Part shown: piece by piece, positions 21,901 through 27,705 of the stretch
How the letters are laid out: each line of letters opens with the position of its first letter
Numbering within the stretch: the stretch's first letter is position 1
Assembly: GCA_028753945.1 (NCBI GenBank)
Contig: JAPNXP010000003.1
Coordinates: 5,766,001-5,830,000 of the forward strand
DNA length: 64,000 nucleotides
Reading direction: 5' to 3'
DNA from: Hexactinellida sp. DTS-2022
Lineage: Eukaryota > Porifera > Hexactinellida
Notes under the pieces: model-generated
Told to the model about the DNA's origin: nothing
What the model saw: the letters and a program-made list of their open reading frames with translations, nothing else
Database searches by the model: none
Program-made: the position numbers and the translations under genes

Positions 21901-22561
21901 TGCTCCAAAAGAGCGTCTCGCGCTCCTGGTTAATTCCTTGATGTATAAATGAGATTAGTACTTTTATTATGAACATTCAAGACACAAAAAGGTTAAACTT
22001 CTCCCACGCAAATGATATAATAATTCATGAAAATAGAAATGTAATTAGAAGCAATATAATGCACAAGAAAAGGGCTAATTATAATTTAATTTAGAACAGC
22101 CTTGCAGTTAATTGAATTATCATACACAGTATTGCTGTGCTTATGGACTGTACGTAATACTCAGGTTCTTTTAGTAAGAATATTCAAGGGACCAATAATT
22201 GTGTTCATAATAGAGAGACTTCATAATAAGCGAACTCAACTTAATACAAACCCTATGTTAGTTGTTATATTGGGAGTTTGGGACCTTAGGGCTTGTTCAT
22301 AATGAAAGGTTTTCATATTAAGCAGACGGAAAACTGTTCACAATAAGCAAACCTGACTGTATAATTAATCTTTTTATTTAGGTTATAGAGTGGCTAGAAG
22401 AAATTGGCCTCACTCAATACAAATCTCTGTTCTCTGATAACGACATTGACGGGTCTGTATTATCAATGCTAACTAACGATAACCTTAGAGACGATATTGG
22501 TATTCAGTCATTCGGACATCGATCGAAGATACTCAAACAAATTCAATCTCTCAATAAATAG
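959..22561 (+). CDS. 14-exon scaffold protein: IQGAP-type CH, two SH2, SAM
   Basis: Exons 959-1299, 2758-2923, 3424-3649, 4217-4543, 5525-5889, 6150-6305, 6696-6842, 9945-10127, 10768-11021, 15351-15574, 19277-19669, 20014-20356, 21461-21746 and 22382-22561 join in phase to 1196 residues. Residues ~98-275 resemble the IQGAP calponin-homology domain (AYEYLCRLEEVRRYI, then LDLPSF). Residues 275-475 are a linker with tyrosine motifs (YMTM at 300, a YxxM PI3K-type site; IYEDA at 346) and a doubled DFQDSFDT. Exon 6 resembles one IQGAP internal repeat. The first SH2 spans ~530-620 (GTFLLR, Arg553) and the second ~678-785 (GSYIVR, Arg707). Residues 790-1130 are proline-rich with PPTPPPPYSP and nine glutamines. 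The SAM domain is 1133-1194 (WNSEQVIEWLEEIGL). No IQ motif, WW, kinase or RasGAP domain is seen. The inferred role is a cytoplasmic phosphotyrosine adaptor linked to actin. The SH2-1 second half, in exon 8, is the least certain domain call. Intron 13 uses a GC donor. Confidence 0.85.
1315..1499. mobile_element. MITE family E, in intron 1
   Basis: Inverted ends CAGTATACTCCGCTTAATAG and CTATTAAGCGGAGTCGATTG lie between TA dinucleotides. It starts 15 nt after the exon 1 donor. Internal CGCTTAATCGGGTC words repeat on both strands. Pogo/Tigger-like by TA target and CAGT/ACTG-type ends; there is no coding capacity. Confidence 0.8.
1550..2369. mobile_element. MITE family A, split by a hAT-like insertion
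   Basis: The left end CAGTAGAACCTCGTTAGTAC begins at 1550. The element resumes after 2242 with GACCGTCAAAATGCGTTC and ends near 2369. The family consensus is about 165-180 bp, TA-flanked, with repeated TTAATACGAA and CCGGATAAGGCGAAC words. The intervening 662 bp is a separate element. Confidence 0.85.
1581..2242. mobile_element. hAT-like non-autonomous element with 8-bp duplication
   Basis: Perfect 14-bp terminal inverted repeats CATAGGCGCCGAAA / TTTCGGCGCCTATG are flanked by identical CACCTGGG at 1573-1580 and 2243-2250. An 8-bp duplication and CA...TG ends are typical of hAT. The interior has G/C runs and GGGAGGGTGTAAC near both ends in direct orientation. No transposase frame is present. 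Confidence 0.9.
3050..3175 (+). repeat. (AAAC)n microsatellite in intron 2
   Basis: An imperfect run of AAAC tetranucleotides about 125 bp long. The open frame across it (3017-3223) is low complexity and not a gene. Confidence 0.95.
3185..3405. repeat. dispersed repeat family K
   Basis: It contains words seen again at about 54960-55100 and 59335-59490: TCCAGG, GCGCGCCTAGATT, GAGCTCG, TATGGGA and TCTCGATTTT. Copies end near CTGGATAACACCCTG. The superfamily is not recognised; CA/TG-like ends suggest hAT. Confidence 0.6.
3718..3895. mobile_element. MITE family F fragment
   Basis: It begins GTGGTGTCGCATAATAGCAA and contains AAGCGAGCATTTAATGTTA, AAGTTCGCATACGTATTAGC and AAATTTCGTTC, which are family F words. 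The right end is degraded. Confidence 0.6.
3993..4129. mobile_element. MITE family P
   Basis: Ends CAGTCGAAACCGGTTTCTTC and AAACGGGTTTCGACTG are inverted and TA-flanked. Inside are paired CTAATCAATTATT and AAATAGTTAGTTAG words. Other copies lie at 41471-41617, 46248-46399 and 48308-48494. Confidence 0.8.
4140..4192. mobile_element. MITE family A end fragment
   Basis: Only the right end is present: GAATTTCGTATTAATCGTG, then GTACTAACAAGGTTCTACTG. It stops about 25 nt before the exon 4 acceptor. Confidence 0.7.
4670..4798. repeat. dispersed repeat family I
   Basis: It carries AAATACCTTTTCAATATAAA, ACCCGGCTTCGCAAAG, GACCTTGCCAGTGCCTGAAA and a right end near GACATATAAG. Better copies start TATCGGCCAACACCTTTT and end AAAGGTGTTGGCTGATATA. 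Confidence 0.6.
5307..5444. mobile_element. MITE family B
   Basis: The right end TTCGTTATAACGGGAGTTC followed by ACTG/TA matches the family. The interior has GTGCTTGGGACCTGTAAATT, CCGGATATTCGTTGTAAGCG and TAATTAATGCATTTAATGCT. The left end is degraded. Confidence 0.75.
7589..8995 (-). CDS. SLC49 (MFSD7-like) major facilitator transporter
   Basis: A single intronless frame encodes 468 residues with about 12 hydrophobic segments and no signal peptide, the expected size for a major facilitator. APAKVAAVWFP followed by ERVLANSISSMS resembles the equivalent stretch of SLC49A3/MFSD7. The MDTFSLREALWLGTILNCIG segment fits the loop after helix 2 in the SLC49 family. Members of this family move small organic solutes across membranes, and the substrate cannot be inferred here. 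The start is the ATG before DEIINESDHLF, preceded by a cytosolic N-terminus. The gene lies entirely inside intron 7 of the CH-SH2-SAM gene, antisense to it. A TTTATT on the plus strand near 7446 would be AATAAA in this gene's transcript. The lack of introns among intron-rich neighbours suggests retroposition. Family call strong, subfamily moderate. Confidence 0.88.
   Translation of the reverse strand: MDEIINESDHLFKQAYKPHPWRWYILATSSLFNLSHGINWLTYAAVFKYAAEYYDVTPIQINYIAITFSIGAVVGAPMGMFVMDTFSLREALWLGTILNCIGTAIRVLSAYLPMSIPYLAYGVAMVGQFIIALAQPYGLYAPAKVAAVWFPDNERVLANSISSMSGMVGNGASLLVSALIVQSTDRLPILLILTAGLALVPLVMTVCGVWRKSPKIPPSPSAEKGLKTWPGVKRLVSNWRFLFMCLVLMIEFGVVNASTALLPQFLCPFGYSQLFAGLIGGSAIFIGTVGGILIGYFVDKTKRFEEVSKISMCLTLLAFILVMVLMRIPDIKILLALAYFMFGIFALIQVPVFIELAIEVTYPVAVATCSGILYSSVQLMAGVFTFLAPYLGTKPDPKYREISKCEVVTNSTVSSRVQGVDYIYFLYFTLGLSVAVVSLYVLGFKPTYNRMSAERKENREITETGPVA
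9730..9923. mobile_element. MITE family C, abutting exon 8
   Basis: It starts CAGTCAGGTTTTCTTGTTAT and ends AATAAGCAGACCTGACTG, TA-flanked. Inside are TTCATAATAAGCGAACTC-type repeats. The right end is 21 nt upstream of the exon 8 acceptor, and its CTGAC lies about 24 nt from the AG. Confidence 0.85.
10521..10610. mobile_element. MITE family F, truncated
   Basis: It begins CAGTGGTGTCGCGTAATAAT and continues with GCACGAAATTTGCTTAC and GGCGAACTTGCTATTAG. The second half of the element is not recognisable. Confidence 0.65.
11050..11280. repeat. dispersed repeat family X
   Basis: It carries GGCTTAGTACGTATTAA, AGTAAGTACGGTC and GAGGGGGTACGTTATATCCG, ending near GAGTTCTACTG. It shares TTAGTACGTA, ACCCCCTCGG and GTTATAACGT words with 20385-20595. 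The style is that of families A and B, but boundaries are vague. Confidence 0.45.
13169..13345. mobile_element. MITE family A
   Basis: Ends CAGTAGAACTTCGTGAGTAC and CTAACGAAATTCTACTG with TA on both sides. The interior contains CGTTCGCCTTATCCAGGATT and GCCTTTGAAGGGGACTGAAT. Confidence 0.85.
13353..13419. mobile_element. MITE family B fragment
   Basis: It contains ACTCCGCTTATAACGAAG and TACTTCGTTATAACGGGAAT, ending CGCTG/TA. It is only half an element and sits 8 bp after the family A copy. Confidence 0.6.
14490..14644. mobile_element. MITE family B
   Basis: Ends CAGTAAACTCTCGTTATAAC and GGTTATAACGGGAGTTC+ACTG, TA-flanked. It is a near full-length copy with AGTGCTTGGGACCTGTAAAT and CGGATATTCGTTATAAGCGG inside. 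Confidence 0.85.
15134..15285. mobile_element. inverted-repeat element family H
   Basis: It contains ATGTAGACAGTATATAAT at the left, TAGACGGCAGAGGCTTTG in the middle, and TTATATACGGTCTACAATTT then ATAGACCGTCTACATACTAT at the right. GTCTA/TAGAC motifs recur on both strands. Copies lie at 39066-39220 and 51057-51228. Confidence 0.7.
17405..17560. mobile_element. repeat family I, fullest copy
   Basis: Inverted ends are ATATCGGCCAACACCTTTTG and AAAGGTGTTGGCTGATATA. The middle reads AAAACCCTGCTTCGCAAAG and TGACCTTGCCAGTGCCTGAA. Shorter relatives occur at about 34700-34780, 46598-46670, 50772-50885 and 54131-54190. Confidence 0.75.
18808..18981. mobile_element. MITE family Y inserted in family C
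   Basis: Ends CAGTAAAACCTTTAGAAGTG and GGAGGTTTTACTG with TA at both sides. Interior words are GTGTTCACTT and its complement. It is the only copy recognised in the window. Confidence 0.85.
19077..19168. mobile_element. MITE family E inserted in family C
   Basis: Ends CAGTCAACTCCGCTTAATAG and CTATTAAGCGGAGTCAACTG are perfectly inverted and TA-flanked. At 92 bp it is a short palindromic form of the family. Confidence 0.9.
20385..20595. repeat. dispersed repeat family X
   Basis: It follows the exon 12 donor by about 30 nt. It contains TTCGTACGTATTATCCGAG, AGTTAGTACGTACTAAG, TTACGTACTAACCGAGTTCT and TATAACGTACCCCCTCGG. Boundaries are uncertain. Confidence 0.5.
21067..21217. mobile_element. MITE family A, subtype A3
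   Basis: It begins TAGTAGACTCTCGTTAATAC and ends TATTAACAAGAGTCCACTA. The interior has GTTTTAACCGATATTTCGCC. The same subtype occurs at 51530-51839 and 53393-53545. Confidence 0.75.
21236..21405. mobile_element. MITE family A, subtype A2
   Basis: Ends CAGTTGAACCTCGTTAATAC and CTAACGAGGTTCTACTG, TA-flanked. The interior has GGGACCTGATTTTGTGGAAC, the A2 signature. It ends 55 nt before the exon 13 acceptor. Confidence 0.85.
21795..21945. repeat. dispersed repeat family J
   Basis: In inverse orientation it carries AATCCTGGTCTGATTCGATT, CGCCTAAATCACAAATTTAT, GGTATAGAAAAGGATTCCAA and AAAGAGCGTCTCGCGCTCCT, with GGTTAATTCCTTGA after it. It begins about 50 nt after the GC donor of intron 13. Confidence 0.7.
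22159..22361. mobile_element. MITE family C, abutting exon 14
   Basis: It begins near ACTCAGGTTCTTTTAGTAAG and ends AATAAGCAAACCTGACTG/TA. Internal TTCATAATAGAGAGACTTCA matches other copies. The right end is about 20 nt from the exon 14 acceptor. Confidence 0.85.
22553..22558 (+). promoter_or_regulatory. possible polyadenylation signal in the last codons
   Basis: AATAAA here also encodes the last two residues, Asn-Lys, and is followed at once by the TAG stop. No other AATAAA is obvious in the next 150 nt. Use as a polyA signal is an inference. Confidence 0.35.
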
Positions 22562-23373
22562 AGTTGTATTCTATATACGAATGCTTGATGCCATATTTAT
22601 ATATATATTTTCACATGTATTACTATATATTATTTGTTTGTTTGTTTGTTATTTATTTATGTTTATTGAATTGTTATGTAAATATCTGTTAAATATTATT
22701 GTATGTATTTTTCCCATAAATGATTCGTCAATTAACTTTATAATACAAATTATCTTTTTGTACAGTACACCCTCGCTAGTCCGAATTGGAGATATAAAAC
22801 TATTTTTCATATAAATTTGGGAAAAAATCTTAAATATTTGTCTTAAATATTTATTTACTTGTTTAGTAAATAATTTATTTTGTCAGCAAATTCAAATTAA
22901 TATCAAATTATTGGATAATACTACTAACTGAATAATTACATAATATTTATTACCATTTATTGTGTCAGATATTTATATTTAGTTCTTTTGCAACATAAAG
23001 CTTACGAATTAACTAAAATTTCAATTAATTAACTACTAACATTATTGTTAACTATTGTTAACTACAAGATTTATTTTAATTTACAGAAAGTAATACTATA
23101 GTACAATATCTTTAATCTAATAATAGAGTGTAGTCCTTTAGTGGTGTCAGTATTAAAATTGTGGTAGCCTGGGGTAAGTTGACTTAACCTTCGCTCGAAA
23201 ATCTAAAATATAGTTTAAAACTTAAAATAAATGGCCATACCCACAATGAATTATTCAATTAAATACGTATCCAGTAAAGACGTACATATTGCCCTTCCCT
23301 TAAATGACTTTGCAAAATACAACAAGAGTCACAAGACGATTCCCTATGTTACGACTAGAGTCTAATAAATTAT

Positions 23374-23670
23374 TAGGTAAATACGTAAAAAGTTCTATGA
23401 TTACTGCTTAATTCAAATATTATTTAATTCCGTAACTTATATTTATAACTTCAAAATGTGATCATTCATAGACTAATGGTTAAATACGTAAAAAGTTCTA
23501 TACTGACTAATTCAATATTATTTAATTCCGCAACTTATATTTATAACTTCAAAATGTGATCATTCATATCATATAAATGGTTAAATACGTAAAAAGTTCT
23601 ATGATTACTGCTTAATTCAATATTATTTAATTACATAACTTGTATTGATAACTCAAAATGTGATCATTCA
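23374..23670 (+). repeat. three tandem copies of a ~100-bp unit
   Basis: Each unit begins AAATACGTAAAAAGTTCTAT and ends TCAAAATGTGATCATTCATA, starting at about 23380, 23483 and 23583. The copies differ by small indels such as loss of GATTACTG in the middle copy. Confidence 0.9.
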
Positions 23671-24175
23671 TATAAAAAGTGCTTTAAGTTCAAGTAAGAA
23701 TTATAGTTCAATTTCGACATAAATAGATGTTTATTATTACTTCATTTGTTTACGAAGAGATTGTATGTAAACCACAGCTAAATATAGTTTGCTATTCTAA
23801 TAGGATTGTAATGTATTCTTTTCACAACTGCAATGGTCATTCTATAGATACACTATTGTTCACATGGTATTGAATTATTTAGTGAATGAATTCCTTTGTT
23901 GCTTTGGCTTTTCTATAAACTCATGATTCTTCGCAAATATAATTTCTAAAAATTTCCTTGTTTAATTTAAATATTTTTGTCTTCAATTAAATTGTGTGAT
24001 TTGAATCTGCACAAAACAAAAGGAGTTTTATTTTATTGTTTTTTATGAATTCCTAAATACGTAGTCAGTAAATTTCTAAGAATTGACTAACAATGACTGC
24101 CTCTTTACATAGCAGCTAAATATTATCAAAATTTCCGTATATTCCAACCTGAAAGTTAATAATTAACATACGTGT

Positions 24176-24373
24176 ATAGTAGAACCTCGTTAATAATACA
24201 CTAACACAGCTAATACGAATTTCCGGAATAAGTAAGCTATTTCAGTCCCCTTAATAAAGTAAGGACTGAAGGCATATTTGGATATAAGATCTCCGCTTTT
24301 AAAAGACTTTCATTTAAATGACACCAGTTAATATTATTTCGGATTAATCACATTTTGGCGTCAGGGTATACTG
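24176..24373. mobile_element. MITE family A, diverged
   Basis: It begins TAGTAGAACCTCGTTAATAA, contains ACGAATTTCCGGAATAAGTA and TTTCAGTCCCCTTAATAAAG, and ends GGGTATACTG/TA. The second half is strongly diverged. Confidence 0.6.
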
Positions 24374-24532
24374 TATTAATTAGACGTCACTGCCCTTAGT
24401 ACATTAAACCTGTGAATCGGCCTTGCTATTAATAAACAGAGAACTAACCTGTTGAAATATATGAAACTCGACAGTAAGTTAGTGAATCTTCTTTAAATAT
24501 TTTGAAAGAGTGCTTGTATTTAGAAGACAATT

Positions 24533-24853
24533 ACAATGGTCTTCGCCTAATAGCAATTGCTTTAATACAGTATTATATGCCGGATATAAGAACATACCGG
24601 AAATAAGAACACTCTACTGGAAAACGGTTGCCATATACCCTATATATTTATGCTGGTTATAAGTACATGGCGGTTATAAGAACAATATATGCAGTTCCCG
24701 ACAATATTCTTATAACCGACATCCACTGTAGCAATATTGCTCTATAAGCAAGTTATTTTCAGTCCCCAAGCGAGATTAATGTTACTTCTCTAATAGCAAA
24801 GTTAAGCAAATTCCATACTAGTACGACTTGTATTCGCGAACACTACTACTGTA
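24533..24853. mobile_element. MITE family F split by a family D element
   Basis: The left part has CTTCGCCTAATAGCAATTGC. The right part has TCTATAAGCAAGTTATTTTC and GTATTCGCGAACACTACTAC. Between them sits 24568-24728. Confidence 0.8.
24568..24728. mobile_element. MITE family D inserted in family F
   Basis: It starts CAGTATTATATGCCGGATAT and ends ATAACCGACATCCACTG, TA-flanked. The interior has GGAAAACGGTTGCCATATAC and TATGCAGTTCCCGACAATAT, shared with the copies at 51583, 55981 and 58725. Confidence 0.85.
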
Positions 24854-25163
24854 TTGAAATTTAATAAACTCTGTTAATATTAAGTTATTAACATAGAACC
24901 TAATTAATTCCAATTCCCTCACTTTCCTTCCCTTTCATGAATAAATGAAATCTCCAGTTTATTAGCTTTGTTGAAACTATACATCTCAATGAGTATTCAA
25001 AATAACTAACTGTGCGACTACTCATTACATTAAAAACATTGTCAGTCAAATAATCGAACACCTAAATACCAGTCGATAAAACAGCCTTCGTTTGGGCGCG
25101 ATACTCAGGGGACTAACCCCGTTGTGATTTCTCTAGCCTCTCCCCCAAGGGGAGCTAATAGGC

Positions 25164-26387
25164 CTAAAGAGCAAACTCCCACGGCTGAGTACTAGACATT
25201 CCTGTGTTCAGAGTTGTCTCTAAGGTGTTTTCTTGTGTTTGACAGTCGATTGTGTCACCGTAAAAGTGTTTGTCGAGTTCCATCAGCTGTCCTATGAACC
25301 CAATGTTTGGGTCAATGCAAGGTCTCTGTCGCTTCACGAACACGATTGCCTCACTGAATCTCCATCTACGTGACCACATTAGGTAGGCTATAACCATGCT
25401 GGACGATCTCGAAATCCCGGCGTGGCAATGCACTAATACTCGTCCGTTCTCTTCCTTCGCAGCCTCGATAAACCCGAACGCGACTTGAAAGAACTCAGTT
25501 AGAGTTTGTCGGTGTGAGTCCAGAGCTGGCAGGTTGAGGTAATGTATTTTGCTGTCAATAAAGTGGTTAGGAATATCGGTAGTCATGTTGACGATGTGAG
25601 TAATTCCGTTTTCTCGCAGAACTGGTAAGTTCATGCAGTCGTCTTTGCCAGAAATGTAGAGGGTGTCGGTGATGCGAGAAATCGGGTAGCAGATCCTAGA
25701 TGGCTCCGGGATTGAATATTCGCCTTTTATGATTGAAGAAACTTTGCATAGAGTTTGGCAAGAAGTGCATAGGTGAGGGAACATTGAGGAAAAGCTTTCA
25801 AATCCACCTGAAAAATAATAAAAATATAAAAATTGTTCTAAAATAAAATCACTTTGTGAGTTCGTATAGAACTAAATTTACCTTGTAGATAGTGTGTGTT
25901 GTCTCCGAATATTGAGGCTAATTTCTCTATCAGAATAGTCGCGAAGGAATTTGGATTCTCAAAATCTTTCAGACCTTTCTCAGTGTGGCAGATAATTGCG
26001 GATTTTATTTGCGAAACATCTCGATATTTCATTTTAGATTCCTTTATGAGGTCCAAGGGGGTAATGCTTCCTTTTTTGAGACGTCTTTGAATTAGGTTTG
26101 TTGATGCGACGTTTACGGCGTTTATAATGTGATTTTCTGAATAATTAAAGAAGGGACGAATGTCGATTATTATAACTGGAGTGATGGTTGCATTCTCGAT
26201 TATCTAAAAAGAAAGAAAAATATAAAATACAGTCTAATTTTTCAGTTTACTACTGTTTTGTTTTGTGAATATATTTCACTGGACTTACCGTAGATAGTAT
26301 TTCAGCTTGCATCCCTGACAGGTTGGGAATTCCGCTGCCAGAATAGCAGCCAAGGTTTGTGGGGAGTGATTGCGTCACAGATACCAT
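25164..26387 (-). CDS. dual-specificity MAP-kinase phosphatase (MKP)
   Basis: Exons 26289-26387, 25882-26203 and 25164-25807 (minus order) join in phase to 354 residues. The N-terminal half is a rhodanese/CH2 domain, about residues 34-148: IIIDIRPFFNYSENHI, an arginine/lysine kinase-interaction cluster in QRRLKKGS, and GGFESFSSMFPHLC at the end, all typical of MAP-kinase phosphatases. The C-terminal half is the phosphatase domain with VHCHAGISRSSS, nucleophile Cys268, and the likely general acid Asp237 in LPALDSHRQ. The enzyme should dephosphorylate both Thr and Tyr in the activation loop of ERK, JNK or p38. Which paralogue it matches cannot be settled by eye. All catalytic residues are intact. 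The start is the first ATG of exon 1. Just upstream, 26388-26470 is AT-rich with no competing frame. Confidence 0.93.
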
Positions 26388-27068
26388 TTTATTATTGTTT
26401 ATTATTGTGTGTTTGAAAAATTGTTTTCAATATTGTACGTTGAAACTGTATTATATTTGGATTTGACTCGTATTATATTTTATCTTTCATTGATTGAGTA
26501 TTTATAGTAGTTTGGCTCATTGCATTAGTCTAGAGTCTAATAATAGACCTAGTCTTTGAACTATAACTTATAAGTATAGCATGCCATGACGTATAATAAA
26601 TCAGTATTAGTTTTCAGAAACGCATTTGACAAGAATGAATTTTGTGAATTATAACATGAGATTTGCAAATTATTCAGATTATTATTTTATTCTGTTTTAA
26701 TATTTTTTGTATGTATGCAACGAAATCAAATTAATTTCTGAAAATCTAACTTATATAACTACTGTATAGACTCTATGTGGGCCAGTATTAAATTAGTAAA
26801 TTAATTAATTAATTAATTAATTTTCGGGTCATTTAAATAAATTTTATATTATAGGCTTAATAACTATATAGTTATAGTTAGAATACAGTATTGAATAGGG
26901 AGGTCATTATTAATGTTTAGCATTCCTTAGAGGCCATAGTGTATCTATAGAGGTTGTTGCGTTTGGACCCCCTGACCAAAGGCGATAACGAATCAAGAAA
27001 CAGACATATTACTAACTGATATTTGTGAACATTATTTATACTTTGCTATACTACAAATTTACAAATTA

Positions 27069-27249
27069 CAGTAGAACCTCGTTATTACGAACACGATTAA
27101 TACTAAATGCTGGTTAATATGCATATATGAACACTATTTCATCCCCCTTCAAAGCTTTTTAAATATAAATTTCATTTGGGTAATACGAATTCCGGATAAA
27201 GAGAACGTATTTAACGGTCCCTGGTATTCCTACTAACGAGGTTCTACTG
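27069..27249. mobile_element. MITE family A
   Basis: Ends CAGTAGAACCTCGTTATTAC and CTAACGAGGTTCTACTG, TA-flanked. The interior contains TTTCATCCCCCTTCAAAGC and GAATTCCGGATAAAGAGAAC. Confidence 0.9.
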
Positions 27250-27395
27250 TATATTAGATGGGATAATGTTCGAGGTAATAAGATTGTCCGATCTCTATTC
27301 TATTATTTTGTATTTCGATCATTTGAGAGCAATTGGGACCACTGACAAGCATTAGATTAAAAGCTATAACCAGTTTATTGATACTTATTCATATA

Positions 27396-27505
27396 CAGTA
27401 GAACCTGTCTAATCCGACAGACACTCATTTGGACAGGAAATTTGTGTCGGATTAAGGCGACTCCGGAATATAGGGGGTCGGATTACGCAGGATCTACTCT
27501 ACTGT
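27396..27505. mobile_element. MITE family O
   Basis: Ends CAGTAGAACCTGTCTAATCC and GGATCTACTCTACTG, TA-flanked. The interior has GTGTCGGATTAAGGCGACTC. Relatives occur at about 55470-55552 and 59644-59740, with fragments near 37690-37960. Confidence 0.8.
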
Positions 27506-27552
27506 AATAGAGAATATATTAAAATAATCATCAAAATTCAGAGCACGTATAT

Positions 27553-27705
27553 CAGGGTTTTTTTTAAGGTTGAGACCTTCATGTAACTCAGCGCGGCCTT
27601 GGTGTAACTCAACACTGCAGCGGCCGCGGCCGACCCGAATCGTGGTGTAACTCCAAAAAATATTGGTGCAAAATTTACACCAAGATCGGCTTAAAAAAAA
27701 CCCTG
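27553..27705. mobile_element. hAT-like MITE with 8-bp duplication
   Basis: Inverted ends CAGGGTTTTTTTTAAG and CTTAAAAAAAACCCTG, flanked by ACGTATAT at 27545-27552 and 27706-27713. The core is unusually GC-rich (GCAGCGGCCGCGGCCGAC) and repeats GGTGTAACTC. Confidence 0.9.

Larger units (their letters stand above)
22562..25163. other. convergent intergenic region
   Basis: It lies between the 3' ends of the CH-SH2-SAM gene and the phosphatase gene. It holds a TTTG run (about 22635-22650), a tandem repeat (23374-23670), a family A copy (24176-24373) and a family F element split by a family D element (24533-24853). No gene is recognised. Confidence 0.7.
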
